A stretch of 64,000 nucleotides of DNA from Trichuris trichiura (GCA_037903355.1 JBAJFE010000009.1:248001-312000); one strand, 5' to 3'. Counted from the stretch's first letter, positions 38,605 through 50,121 are shown. Notes: a model not told the origin generated them from the letters alone. Program-made: numbers and translations.

Positions 38605-40890
38605 ATGTTTACGATGCAAATAAACAGTGTGACATTGCTGGCATTGTTAGCATGTCTGTGCTTTGACGCTTGCCACGCCAAACCCACGAAGCCGGCTAAA
38701 CTGAAGAAAGGGACTGGAAAGGGCGAGTCAAATGAAGTAGTCAAACGGCCCAAGCCTGCTTTTGACATGAATCCAAGTCTGGTTAGTCATTACATTTTTT
38801 TAATATTAATTAACTGCTTATGCTGAACCATTACCATACTCATATTGAAATGCTCCTGAAAGAAAAGATGAAAACACTCTAGTTGCTAGCAGCAGGCTGT
38901 ACTACCAAATGATTAAAGCATATTACAGTTTTGAAGGAGCTCAAAATTTTGTGAAGTTAAAACAAAACTTGCCCATATCCATTCGTTTTATTAATTAGGT
39001 GATCAGGGCACGTATAACTGTTGTTTCGTCATATAAGGATAACTAGGCGAACCATACGTAACAGCATCTAAACCTCTAATTAACGTGCTGAGTGAAATGT
39101 ACTATTTCAGGATAAAATGCTGTACGTCAAGTGCCGGTATAGCACCTGCAAGCGTGAAGACAAAAAAAGAGAGGAGTCTAGAAGTGTGAGCGTAGACAGA
39201 ATTAGAGTTTACAATGAATATATGAATTGCCTTACTGGCTGTAGCAACAAGTAAGTTTTACTATATTCACAAGTACAATAGGCAAATGCAATCACAAATA
39301 GATCAGACGTAAAAACTGTTTTAAGCTTAAGTTTATTTGATAATCGTTCACGACAGATCTGCTTACTACGGAGCGCTAGCTGCTGGGTATGCGTGAATAC
39401 AAATGACATGCGCCCGCACAGTTTTGCTAAAAGAAGATAAACAACACAATAACTGCACGACAGCAGCGAACACTGTCTCCACAGCTGTTGTGAAGTTACT
39501 TCGCGGTATCGTAATAATTCATCACTGGCACTAGCAGGGTTAAAGGAAAGATGATTGCACAATCAATAGACTTAAATGTTTAGCACCGAAGTACAGCAGC
39601 CCATGTGTCACGTTGTCTTCCAATGCTCCTCTTAATACAATGCTTTTAGAACTGTTTTCTTTATTTTGCATGACAACTGTACTGCACAACCGCTTGAACG
39701 GTCGGCAGACGAGTGATCCCTGCTGTAGGGACCACCCGCAGCAAAGCTGTTCTGGGTACGCTTAGCAAAAAAAGGCTTACTGATGCGTGACAGATATTTC
39801 CGCCAACAGGACCAAAGATCCAGGGCTTTTCCAGAAAAATCAGACAAACACGCAACGCCCCGCGCTGCTTCCCTGCGAAAATGGGAGCCGGTGATACTCG
39901 CTTTATAATTCTGAGCGGGTGTCCGTCCTAACGTCACTGCTGAAACCCGCTAATTTTCCATCCCACTGACAAGCCGACTTCCAGATTCGCGGCTGTCTGA
40001 TTTAGCATTTACATGATCCCTGCCATTAAAACTTCTAACAGAGCTTCAGAAGAGTAATTGGCAAAGGATAAGAAAAGATAGCAGGGGCGCCCTAGCGCCC
40101 AATAATGGGCAAGAATGCTCCAATAACTGAATAGTCATAATACATGACAGTCGCCTGTCTCAGCTAGGACGAATGAGCTCTGAGACTCCCGAAAACGAAC
40201 AAGGGTCGAAATAGAGCAGTTAAAACAAGCATCGCCTTGTCTCAGAGAGCAAAGCACTTATATTCAATCTGAAGAAACGAACAAACCCATGAACGAATAA
40301 ATAACAACGGGCGAACAGGTTGACAAATAATAAAAGGAATCAACAACAGCAGGTGCTGAGCAAGATTACAAGGTGCGTGCCTGAAGCGAGAAACCGTGGT
40401 GCAGTTGCTTTTCCTGCAGGTGGCTCTATCCGGTGAGTCCCCTAGCACTAGACAATGCGAGATGGTCAGCGGACAATGTTTTCATAATGCAAAAGCTTTA
40501 TTACGGAATAATTCCCGTTTAATGCATAATATCCATAATTCACAACCGCTGAAGACGGGTCTCGGTCGACCCGAAAGTTCCGGAGTTAACACGCATTAAA
40601 CGGGAATTATTCCGTAATAAAGCGGACAATGTTGCCTAATTCGCGGGCGCACACCGTTCTGGTAGCCTAGAAGATTAGGATCAGACGCCTAGTGTTGACC
40701 GTTATTTTCCTTGCATTTAGAGCACCTCAAAAGGCTGTAAAAAACACCATGATAAACTCTGGTCCCTCTTGCAGAAAAAAGTTTATTCTTTTGTATTTTC
40801 AGGATGCTCAAGGACCCAAAAGAATTCAAACGAGCAAACGATTTCTATTACAAGAAGTACAAAGAAATTTTTTATGAGACCTACAAATAA
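38605..40890 (+). CDS. Small secreted cysteine-containing protein, unrecognised
   Basis: Three exons (38605-38781, 39111-39250, 40803-40890), phase-consistent, give 134 residues. The N-terminus MFTMQINSVTLLALLACLCF is a typical signal peptide with likely cleavage near ACHA-KP. A Lys-rich linker follows. Exon 2 encodes a charged helical segment bounded by a C-x4-C pair (CRYSTC) and a C-x3-C pair (CLTGC), which suggests a disulfide-tied helical hairpin. The C-terminus is rich in Lys, Tyr and Phe (FYYKKYKEIFYETYK). AATAAA is at 40901-40906. I do not recognise the family. In a worm such proteins are often excretory/secretory products (inference). Intron 2 (39251-40802) carries a GC-richer repeat block and a hairpin element. 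Confidence 0.8.
39606..40149 (-). repeat. Possible solo LTR or other retroelement remnant
   Basis: GC-richer block inside intron 2 of the secreted-protein gene, with terminal inverted words TGTCA...TGACA. On the - strand it shows a TATA-like TTATAAAG near 39905 and AATAAA near 39660-39665, the order expected in an LTR read on the - strand. The flanks (CCATG and GTCGC) are not a duplication, so the boundaries and the LTR call are unproven. The block may extend to about 40460. Confidence 0.25.
40468..40633. repeat. Perfect 31-bp hairpin element with 13-bp flanking direct repeats
   Basis: Arms 40495-40525 and 40593-40623 are exact reverse complements (GCTTTATTACGGAATAATTC... and its complement) around a 67-nt spacer that contains GACCCGAAAGTTCCGG. 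The exact 13-mer AGCGGACAATGTT occurs at 40468-40480 and 40621-40633, overlapping the outer end of the right arm by 3 nt. This resembles an inserted element with target duplication. It has no coding capacity and lies in intron 2 of the secreted-protein gene. Confidence 0.85.
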
Positions 40891-40944
40891 TTCTATTCAG
40901 AATAAAGTTATTATTGGCAGCAAATTTTTTTTCTGACGCTCCTG

Positions 40945-41668
40945 GCTTCGAAAGACGGGTTGTCTTTTAACAGGTTTAGGTTGTTTAATAATTGGTCTTC
41001 TGGTTCACGGGTTTGGCTTGTTTGATGTATCTGTAAGTAAACTTGTAATAAACAGGTGGGTGGTCATATGTCCACGGGGGTCGCGAGGCAGGTCACCGGT
41101 TGTCCGTGAATCTGTCATTCTCCTACTGAGAAAGAACTGACAAGCGCAGCGTGGGGGAGCGCTTCCGCTTGGGGTGACAGGAGGGTGTGCCGAGAGCGTG
41201 GGCTGCAACGACATGAATCGCCAGGGCGTGACGAGCAGTTGGCTAGAGCGTTTAGGGCGTGCGGCGGCGTCTGTTCTCTCTCTTTCTGTCGTTGGCGGTG
41301 TTCGTATTGTTGTGTACCGTAGGGAATATCGAATAAACTTTTTGTTTCTAACGAAGCATGGAAGAAAGCGCCGCAATTACAAAACTTCAAAATGCTCTAC
41401 CAACAAATGGATGAGCAAATTGTTAGAGAAAATACAGAACAATATGAATACCGTACGTTTCGCAACTGCTCTTGTTCCGTCGTCTTGACGGAGCCCTCAC
41501 ACTGCTGACGACGGAGCAAGAGCAGTTCCAAAACGTACGGTATTCTTATTGTTCTGTATTTTCTCTAACAATTGGCTCATCCATTCGTTGTTAGGGCACT
41601 TTGAATTTTACTTACAGATACATCAAACAGGCCAAATCTCTGAACCAGAAAACCAACTATGGAAGGTT
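40945..41668. repeat. Fold-back element family F1, copy 3, split by a solo LTR
   Basis: Left part 40945-41043 matches copy 1 (TTCGAAAGAC, TTTTAACAGG, TTGATGTATCTGTAAGTAAA). After a 338-bp insertion the match resumes at CTTCAAAATGCTCTACCAAC and runs through both arms to about 41668. The inner ends read TACCGTACGTTTCGCAACTG and its complement around a short spacer with GTCGTC/GACGAC. Removing the insertion and one copy of AAACT restores the uninterrupted order seen in copy 1. Near-matching flanks (TCCTGGCTTCGAA at 40940, TTCTGGCTTCGTA at 41668) could be an eroded duplication. Confidence 0.85.
41044..41381 (+). mobile_element. Solo LTR inserted in fold-back copy 3
   Basis: A 338-bp block starts TGTAAT and ends ATTACA, the TG...CA ends of a retroviral-type LTR. 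It is flanked by an exact 5-bp duplication AAACT (41039-41043 and 41382-41386). It is clearly GC-richer than its surroundings and carries AATAAA at 41332-41337 close to the 3' end, which indicates + orientation. No gag/pol sequence is adjacent, so it is a solo LTR left by LTR-LTR recombination. The superfamily (Gypsy or BEL/Pao) cannot be decided from the LTR alone. Confidence 0.85.
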
Positions 41669-41963
41669 TCTGGCTTCGTAGAAAACATCTGAGAAAACCG
41701 CGATGTGAGAAACTTTAGCAAAATAGCTATAGCTGCACGATACCTCAGTCAACTTAATTCCAGCTAAAGCGCGTCAGAAATCTTTAATTATAGAGCAACG
41801 TACCAACAAACGACGTAGATGAAAGTTTCATAGGCAAAACCTAAACTAATATGAACAATAAATAGAACGTCACTATTGCGTAATTTCAATAAGAGATTCC
41901 CTGGCCGTTTTTGCATTTTAGGCGGTCATCTCTTGAGAACTCTAGATTCACTGAGTGAATGTG

Positions 41964-42321
41964 TGTAGTTTACATGCAACGTATGGACTTGCACGCGTAA
42001 GGCTGCTAGCACGCAAAGGCTTTGCTTTGTCTTTATTGAGGAACACTAACGAACTGAGTATAAACAACGATGTCGTCGAACACACAACTTTTCTGGTCCT
42101 ACCAACCTCTGCGTGGTCCGTCCTTCTCCTTTTATAGTCCCGTTCGCGGGGTCTGGCCAGGTCGCACTGCCATTGGTTGACCATGCCTGTTTTCGACATA
42201 GGCTTCGTGTCATGGGGCACGGGGAACGTCGTCCAGCGCTGTTTACGACAAGAGCTCTCGTATCGTTGCCCTCTTAGGTCAAACCACCGTTATCGGAGCT
42301 AAACCCCGGGTTATCTGCCAC
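41964..42321 (-). mobile_element. Second solo LTR, opposite orientation
   Basis: A 358-bp block begins TGTAGTTTACATG and ends GCCACA. Read on the - strand it starts TGTGGCAGATAACCC and ends in CA. The exact 5-bp duplication ATGTG flanks it (41959-41963 and 42322-42326). On the - strand a TATAAAA lies near 42129-42136, followed about 95 nt later by AATAAA at 42037-42032, the classic U3-R layout. Sequence and ends differ from the LTR at 41044, so it is a different family. No internal region is attached. Confidence 0.82.
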
Positions 42322-42737
42322 AATGTGAAAGAAGCAAACGGTTCCCAATGCGATGGAACTTTATTGATAAGTTAAAAAATTAAATTTCGAACGGGGATAG
42401 CCGCTGTGTGACCAGCCTCAGCGTTGTTCTTAACCATGACAGCAAGAACGAAGGAAATAGCATCTGACTGAGTTTAGCTTAGCAAAAAATATAAACCGAT
42501 ATTTTCACTTAATTTAATGAACTTTTATAGCACAGCATGGGACACATTTGCAGTATTTTTAACTATAAAAAGTTTGCCAGCAGATTTTGAGCGTGTTAAC
42601 TCAGCTCTGTTACCCATCGAATACAGCTGATATTTAAACGGCAAGAATGAGCGTCGAACACAACCTGTCGTTCAAACATCATTTATTGACAACCACTCAC
42701 GTACACCAGCGAAAACAAAAGAGTTACCACAAAGCAC

Positions 42738-42986
42738 ATGAACACATCTTTTTATAAACGTTCGAAATATATTTTGTGCGAACCTATCTATCATTTGTGT
42801 TCTGACAGACTGTGTACTTCCTTAAACATCACTTTCTCCGACGAAGAAAGTCATTTACTTTTTACGCAATATTCAGCTCTATTAAGAAAAGCAGATTTTT
42901 GTGATGACTGTTTGAAGTTTTTCGCATTTCTTCAGGACAAGCTGCTAATTAATTTTAAAAATGAGGGGCTTCCGGGAGCGGCCTAG
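42738..42986 (+). CDS. Small cysteine-rich frame, possibly saposin-like; low confidence
   Basis: An 82-residue frame from ATG to TAG with no visible signal peptide. The second half, FCDDCLKFFAFLQDKL, resembles the first helix of a saposin-B domain (C-x2-C followed by an amphipathic helix). The first half has three more cysteines. A possible acceptor (tctgacag) lies inside the frame, so only the later part may be an exon. No continuation with matching phase was found downstream. It could equally be a chance frame. Confidence 0.25.
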   Translation: MNTSFYKRSKYILCEPIYHLCSDRLCTSLNITFSDEESHLLFTQYSALLRKADFCDDCLKFFAFLQDKLLINFKNEGLPGAA

Positions 42987-43674
42987 ACCAGTTGTTATTA
43001 CCGTGAATGGAAGACTACTCATATTCGACACATATAATAAGATCAAGTAGCTCTGAAAGCGCTGCCCTCTTTTCGTGTTAATTAACGCCGCATCTGTAAA
43101 TAACTTATCAAAATACCTTTTTGAAGATATAGTGTCTTCGTACGGGACCGTGTAATTTCATTTGGTTGCTTCTTCTTGTACTGATTTTTATGTCCCGTTT
43201 AAAAAGAAGCAATCAAAATACCTTCATCAAAAGACTAGCGATAACCAACACTTTATCAATACTGAAATCAAATATTTACTGCTAGTTTTCGTACTAAAGA
43301 TTGCCTTTTATTCTGTGCGCTTCGTTTTCATTCTTTCAGTTTAAGCAGTAGCACCACTAGTCCAACAAAGCTTCATATGTATCATTGACAAAAATGAAAG
43401 CCCTTTTGAAGGACGGAGTAAATAAATAGTAGATCAAACCCCAAACAAAAGCTGGAATTCTGCTTCCTTGATGAAAATTTTTATCATAACTGTTATGCTC
43501 TTCCAACATTGTTACTTGTGAATCACAGAAAGTGCTACTGTGGCTCAACTGCACTTCATTTCTAGAGCTGAGTGAGGAGTGCTGTTGCAAAGTTTCCCGC
43601 GAAGAAGTTCACTGCTTGAGATTCCGTTTATTCTTACAGTTACAGACGTAATGTTTCAGAAAAGCTAGACAACA

Positions 43675-44082
43675 ATGGCTATTAAAGGAAGACGTTTCTA
43701 CACTGGACCTTCCAAAACAGGCAAGGGGTTAAAGAAGAAAAAGGTAACGCAGAAGTTCTTCATTGAATGTAGTCACCCCGTTGAAGACGGCATAATGAAC
43801 GCTGGGGATTTCGAAAACTTTCTTCGCGAGAGGATCAAGGTCAACGGGAAAACTGGAAATCTTGGAAACAATATTCTTATTGAACTGCAGAAAACCAGAT
43901 TGTGTGTTACTGCGGATGTTCCATTTAGCAAGCGTTACTTGAAATATTTGACTAAGAAGTACTTGAAGAAACAGGCTCTTCGAGATTGGCTTCGCGTTGT
44001 TGCTCTGGATAAGGATACGTATGAATTGCGGTATTTCCAGATATCGGGAGACGAGAGCGGAGTGTCGAGCGAAGAAGACTAG
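43675..44082 (+). CDS. RPL22: 60S ribosomal protein eL22
   Basis: Component of the large ribosomal subunit. A single uninterrupted exon of 135 residues (human 128). It shows the family's order: a basic N-terminus, then [20 protein letters not shown], the RNA-binding strand-helix region with [44 protein letters not shown], and an acidic C-terminal tail ending SSEED. The start codon is preceded at 43656-43659 by a tttcag site that could receive a 5' intron or a spliced leader. AATAAA follows at 44129-44134. Confidence 0.98.
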   Translation: MAIKGRRFYTGPSKTGKGLKKKKVTQKFFIECSHPVEDGIMNAGDFENFLRERIKVNGKTGNLGNNILIELQKTRLCVTADVPFSKRYLKYLTKKYLKKQALRDWLRVVALDKDTYELRYFQISGDESGVSSEED

Positions 44083-44516
44083 TTCGCCAAGCTCTTGACT
44101 GCCTTTTTTCAGGCACTAACCTGACGAGAATAAAAACTATCAGCGGAACTGTTTTTCCTAGCATTTGATCAGCAGCCACGCTTCATTTTTCGTGAACTTC
44201 CGCGCTTGGCCGTTAGTAATTAGCTTTTATCCGTTTCTGTAAAATGAGATAAAGACCTCACATAGCTTACGCGAAAAACATTTAAAAATTTTAAAGTTTA
44301 AGCCTCTTTTTTTCCAGTGAGAGAGAGTAAAAAGTGTTCCACAATGTTCGAACAGTTGAAAACTTAGCAAGTTCACTGTTGGTGATTTTTTAGTAATGAA
44401 GTTGCCGGATGGGAGCAAAGTCAATGCTCAAGTGTCGTTCCGTCAAAGTTCCTGTGTTGTTTCCTAAGATCAAGTCTGGTTTATTTGTTAGAACAATTGT
44501 TTACTGGAATTTCTTG

Positions 44517-44640
44517 CGGGTGTTTTCTCTTAGCCGCCTCACCTTCGGAAAAACGCAGGTTCCTTTCTAGCAAAGAAGCCGATCACCCTGTTGTTGGCCT
44601 GGACTTACTTAGGCCTAAACGAGAATATAAGCTTTATAGT
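44517..44640 (+). repeat. Dispersed short repeat, copy 2
   Basis: The segment with TCTTAGCCGCCTCACC, AAACGCAGGTTCCTTTCTAG, GATCACCCTGTTGTTGGCC and TTAGGCCTAAAC follows the same order as 59863-60000 and the reverse of 21178-21345. A 60-residue open frame overlaps it, but that frame's composition is explained by the repeat. It lies in the 5' flank of WDR3. Confidence 0.55.
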
Positions 44641-44831
44641 TGTGACGGTGAAGCAGTTAACAGGTAAGGTCTGTTTCCGTGAGTTTCTAACGCATAATCT
44701 TTCTATCGATAGTTATAGCGAGTCACAGATAAGAAAAAATTAGCGCTGACCTAATGAAATATTGACAGAACCTGCATTTTACAAGCTTACTATAAGGTAG
44801 TTTAGTTGTACCGAGAAATAAAGCAGAATCA

Positions 44832-47800
44832 ATGGGCTTGACGAAAAATTACTTGAAACATGTCCTTGCTGGATGGTGTAACGTCATTGCATCGCCAGAG
44901 TCTTCGATAGTTTATGTCGACGATCGCCGATGCCTTGTGGGAGCATGCCAAAGTGTATGTTTGTGGAACCTTAAAACAATGGAAATGGTATGAATCTGTT
45001 TTAACGCATTATCTTGTTTTGCATAGCAATTTACAAAGGCGCTTTAAGACAGTAATTCACGACGCAGATGCTATGGTAACTGTGATAGCAAGATGTGTTA
45101 TTCCTACGCAATTCGCAGTTGGTCTTGCCAATGGTTCGATTAATGTTATTAAATTGGATGATCAAGAAGACCCTTTGAAAGTTACCTTCTCCGGCCATAA
45201 GTCAGCTGTCACTTGTATTGCCTTTGATGAAAATGGGCTAACAATAGCATCGGGTGGAAAAGTAAGTCGCTGTCTATTGGACATGTCAGTAGAGATTGGA
45301 CATTTCAGAAGATCATCGAGCATACCTTCAACGCAGAGTTTAAAAGTGATATACTGAATTAGGCACTGTTGAAAGATTTCATACTGTTTTGTATCATTGG
45401 TGCATCGATAAGTTGTTCGCTAGAGAGTCTTTTTTATAGTAAATGCATTGAAATTCTTCCTGTTGGGAGCTACTTATTTCGGTTGCTAAAATATACTGTA
45501 CTGACATATTTTCTTATTTTCAGGACGGTATTGTAATTCTATGGGATGTTGTCAGCGAAGCGGGGCTGTTCCGTTTTCGTGGACATAAAGGTCCCATTAC
45601 TAAATGCGTCTTCATACCGAACAAGGATATCCTAGTAACAAGGTGCGCGTTATGGCAATGTGTTGAACGTTTTACTGTTACATCGGCCTCTTGCAGTTCT
45701 AAAGATGCCACCGTAAAGTTTTGGGATATTCAGTGTCAGCATTGCTTCTATACTTTGTCTACTTCCAATAGCGAGGTAGGTTCATTGAGAACATTTTGTT
45801 TGTTACATATGTGAATGCCGTAGGTTTGGAGTTTCTCGTTGTGCAAGAATTATTCTCAGTTGATTGTGGGAACTTCCGAAAGTCAACTGCAAGTCTACGA
45901 TCTCGAATGGTTGGACGGTGAAGAAAATGACGAAATGGTTGCGCAATAATGTTTTACCAAAATGTTTTGATTTCCATTGATTTAAGTTATCTTACGCTTC
46001 TGCCGAGAAACAGAGCGTCAAAGTTAATGAAAGCGAAACAGAAGCAAACGTGAGCATCATAAAATTTTTCAAAGAGCGCAATAAGAGTTCTCGACCCTTC
46101 TTCCTCTAGCGATACGTGAGATGTAAGCCGTTTGGATCCGTGTTCAGGCACGCCAAAGGGCGTGTAGCAAACCTTGAGTTCAGCCCTGATGAAAAATTGC
46201 TGTTTTGTTCGGTATAATCTAATTTCGTACATTCCTGTGGAGTAATTTAGTTTGAATAACTTTGCAGTCGACTGGAAAGTTCATTGATGTCTACCGAGCT
46301 TATTCACCAGATGAAGCTGCTGTTCGCTTAAGAAAAAAACTTAAGGCACTGAAAAAGAGCAACGACGGAACGTAAGTTAACATTTACAACTATGGGCATG
46401 CGCATCATTTGTATTCAGTATTCCGGAGCATATGAAAGAATTGGTAGGAAAAGACGTCTCGGTGCGGTATGCTCACCTTTGCCAGTGCAATTTGTCTTCC
46501 AAGTTTAAAGCATTCGATTTCCGAACAGGGCAGTCTGACACTTTATACGTAGGTTCATCTTGAGAAGGGTTACATATCGATTCAAATTATTTTTATATTA
46601 GGTTTTGGTATTGTTAAATGACAATAGGTTTGAAGAATGGCGCTGTACGACAACGTCCTGTTCCGAACCATCTTTTGACCTTTGCACGTCAGATGTTATC
46701 CTTGGGCACAGGACACATATTCGGACCGCTAAGTTTTCCAATGACAATCAGTGTTTTCTGAGTGGATCTGCTGAGTGCGTGAAAATTTGGGTATGCTCAG
46801 CAATGCAGTGCGTTCGAACGTTTCTAATTGAAAACGCGCTGAGTTCTCAATTCGTTCCTGGTGACCGACACTGTGTTGTGGGCACAAAGGCAAGTTCGAA
46901 ATAGTTGCCGCAATGCTAAACGTTTAACTTTAGGAAGGAATGTTGATACTGTTTGATATTGCCAGTGGCCAACGGCTGCAAGAGATAAAATCTCACGATG
47001 GAGCAATTTGGAATATCGCGTTAACACCTGACCAGGTATGGTTAATCGCTTGGCACTTTCTTAGTTTGTCAGCTACATCAACCATTGCTCAGAAAGAGAT
47101 TGCTTCCTGCAGTGCTGATCACAGCGTGAAGTTTTTTGGCTTCTCATTGAAGTCATCGTCTAGGTGAGCTCCTTTGCTTTCTATCCTTGCGTAAGCTTCT
47201 ATTATGGTGAAACTCAGTTCTTATTCCTTGTATGGACGAACTGAATTATCGATAGCCTGTAAATACCAGCGTATAAACTAATCCTTAAGTAGGGCACTTT
47301 TACAACACAAATTTCGAATCCATCGTGACACGTAACGATGTTGGTTGACGACAGATTGTCATTGTCTTACAAATCTGCGTCCCACCGAAACAGGCAATCT
47401 CTATCGACCTTGAAAATGAGTTTACTGGACGAAGATGGGACTCTGGCCCCTTCTGAGAATAGAGTAAGCCCCACTAGTGACACAAGCAGCCCCGAAAAGG
47501 TTCTGTGAAGCAAACTTTAAGAAACGATAATTTACATCTAAAAGAAATCATATTAATTTTAATGAGTAGTATGAGCATCTATCGTGTAGCTTGCTGATAT
47601 TAAAAGCATTAATTTTAGTGGTGGCATTCTTAGCCTTGTCCATTCAAGAACACTTGCAGTTAACGACGACGTTATGTGTATGTGCTTCAGTCCTAATGGT
47701 AGTTTGCTCGCAGTAGGACTGTTGGACAATACCGCTAAAGTTTACTTCTTGGATTCTTTTAAAGTAAGCCGTGCGTGGCGTCGCGTGCAGCCCTTAGCCA

Positions 47801-49564
47801 TTGGTTTAGTTTTTCCTATGTCTGTACGGTCATTCACTCCCAATCTTGGCAGCCGATATTTGTTCGGACAGTAAGCTTATTGTGACTGGATCAGCGGATA
47901 AAAGCGTTAAGATTTGGGGTCTCGACTTTGGCGACTGCCATCGGTCGTTACTTGCGCATGATGACAGGTTGGTGCAAAATTCTTTGCAAATTTTGAAAAT
48001 CAAATATTATTTTCTTGCAGCGTCACTTGCGTGAAGTTTGTTCCAAATTCCCATCTGTTTTTCTCCGCAAGCAAAGATGGAAAGATAAAGCAATGGTGCG
48101 CTGATAAATTCGTCAAAATCACCGTCCTTGATGTAAAAGCATTTTTGTAACTCGTTCGTAAAATGTTATCATATTTGTCCTAAGGGTCATTTGGCAGAAA
48201 TCTGGGCTCTGGATATCAGCTCAACAGGGTGCTTCCTTTTGTCAGCTTCTCACGATCATTCTATTCGGATGTGGGAAAGAACTGAGGAATTGTTGGTACT
48301 TCAAGAAGAGGAAGACTTGGTATATATGTAGCAAACCGTTGTTTCACCGCTTTCCTGAACTTGTCTTAAATATAGGAACGAGAACTGGCACAGACAAAGG
48401 CCATTGAAGATCTTGACGATGTGGTAAGGCAAATGTTTATTTAAATAATGAATTATATTGTAGTATTTACCGCCAAAATCAATCCAGCATAGATTCCCGT
48501 CAAAATTTTACCTCTAACAAAGGGTCGAGAGCGGATCCGAAAGCTACAGAGTAAAAGTTAGCCTATCATCAACGGGTTTTACCGTAACAAAAGTTCCTAT
48601 CTGATGTTTAAGCATATATTCTTTAATGGCGCATGCAGTTTGCCATAAAGGAAAAGGCAAATCCCATGCAAATGATGTGAAATTATGTTGGCCAGTTACA
48701 TAGCAGCAGATATCCAGAGGGTTTCCTGGTTCGCTTAGAATTGTTGATTTACATTTAGGTACCTGGTGAAATACAAGGTGAAGTGGGATTGGCTGCCAAA
48801 CGTACACCCGAAATAATCCGAAATGCCGATGACATTATCGAAGCAGTGGACATATGCAAACAAGAGCTAATGAAAGCACGCATGGGGGAGGTATTCCATT
48901 CTTTGAGATTTACACTGCAGCTACGTTTCCGTGCCTCGTAGAGTGATGTTCATCCATTGTTGAAAGCCTTTGGCTCACCTCCTTTAGAATGTTTCATGGT
49001 GGATGTACTGCGACGCGTTCCGTCTAGGTTGCTGAATGTTAAGTAGCTACTTTTAAAATAAACACTCTATTTATGCAGCAATCTGGAGAAAAGTTTGATT
49101 ATGCTTCCAGCTGATCACGTGCTTGACCTACTGCAACTCTTTTGCAAAGCATTGGAACGGAACTACGTAATAGAGATGATAATGCGATGCAGCGCTTTTT
49201 TGATCAGGTAAGCTACAGTAGAGTGTGTCAAGGCGTAATGATAATCTGCTCGAATAGGATACACTATTGTCAGCTTATGAATTCTACAAGAGCGGTCCCT
49301 GTAGTGCAACGGCTCTGTAAAATCTGCCCTTTAAAATTGGCTCAAGCGAGGGTACTGCTTTGCTTAATAAATGCAACCTTGTTCATGAACATTCCCATTT
49401 TTCAGGATACGGTTGGTGTCAACCTGGCTGCACTGAAGTTGTTAGAAAAAGAATTGGAAGAAAGAGAGCAGGTGTCAGTATTTTCGGAAGCCTTAGCTCG
49501 CCTAGATAAACGCAAGAAAAAAAAACGGAAGCCAGTTAAGTCTGCAGTGCTCATGAAGTTGTAA
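44832..49564 (+). CDS. WDR3: WD40 protein WDR3 / UTP12 (small-subunit processome)
   Basis: Nucleolar WD-repeat protein of the U3 snoRNP/UTPB complex, needed for 18S rRNA processing. Modelled exons: 44832-44987, 45049-45261, 45524-45642, 45697-45775, 45824-45937, 45987-46049, 46110-46211, 46268-46371, 46419-46548, 46602-46889, 46934-47035, 47093-47163, 47394-47504, 47619-47763, 47810-47967, 48021-48132, 48185-48319, 48376-48423, 48759-48890, 48942-49027, 49079-49207, 49258-49351, 49406-49564, giving 949 residues (human 943). The start [11 protein letters not shown] matches the family. Repeats include [45 protein letters not shown] and [16 protein letters not shown]. The helical UTP12 C-terminal domain follows, ending in a Lys/Arg tail. 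Least certain are the edges of exons at 45049, 45987 and 47394-47504. The intron after 46889 has a GC donor (AAG|GCAAGT). ATTAAA lies at 49600. Confidence 0.93.
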
Positions 49565-49636
49565 GCTGTTCAACGTGCTTTCCTTTGTTGTTCTCCAAGA
49601 TTAAACTTGCTTGGATTGCAATGTCTTTTGTTCACG

Positions 49637-49720
49637 CATTGGCTTGGGGAAGGGCGTAGTAGAACAACGTCCGGAATACTTGCAGAAAAGAACCTGCACT
49701 TTTCAAGTCACAGTATGAGT
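49637..49720 (+). repeat. Possible fragment of the dispersed repeat family
   Basis: The words GGCTTGGGGAAGGGCG and GAACCTGCACTTTTCAAGTC resemble the 3' part of the copy at 59863 onward (GGCTTGGGTAAGGGTAGG) and the TGCAAG word. The match is partial and could be chance. Confidence 0.25.
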
Positions 49721-50121
49721 GGCATTCGCGTTGCACGGATAGCTTAGTCGTAAGCAATCTAAAGCCGCTAATGAAATTACTTTGCAGCTATAATACTTCA
49801 TTCGTGAAAAAGGTATCGCTTGAAAAACTCGCTACGAGATCCACTCGCACCGAGCTCACGTGTACTCTAATAATGAATATTGGCCTCTGCAATCTGAAAC
49901 TCTCCGTCAGAATTACCTATGCACTTTTAATGTGTTGCAGGAAAATGGCACGAGTAATGATGGTGCGTGCGTACTGAAAAAACGTGAAAGTTGTTTACGG
50001 AGAAGTGTCAACATAAGCGAAGTTTCACACGTTACCTGAATAAAATTAATTTACCGACAACGAAGAAGGTAAAGTGAACATTCGGGAAGCAGTAAACGTC
50101 AGAGGTAACTTTCAATGCTTT

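Noticed and set aside
43357..43590. 77-codon - strand frame with a hydrophobic stretch (IPAFVWGLIYYLF), close to eL22
   Set aside because: No ATG near the 5' end, the upstream acceptor reads into a stop, and there is no recognised family. Possibly real but not supportable.
44485..44667. 60-codon + frame before WDR3 that ends at a possible donor
   Set aside because: It overlaps the dispersed repeat, and the WDR3 start [11 protein letters not shown] at 44832 already matches the family N-terminus, so no upstream exon is needed.
48493..48550. Exon-like segment in a WDR3 intron encoding [17 protein letters not shown]
   Set aside because: It would leave in phase 1 while the next exon (VPGE) needs phase 0, and family alignment joins the flanking exons directly.
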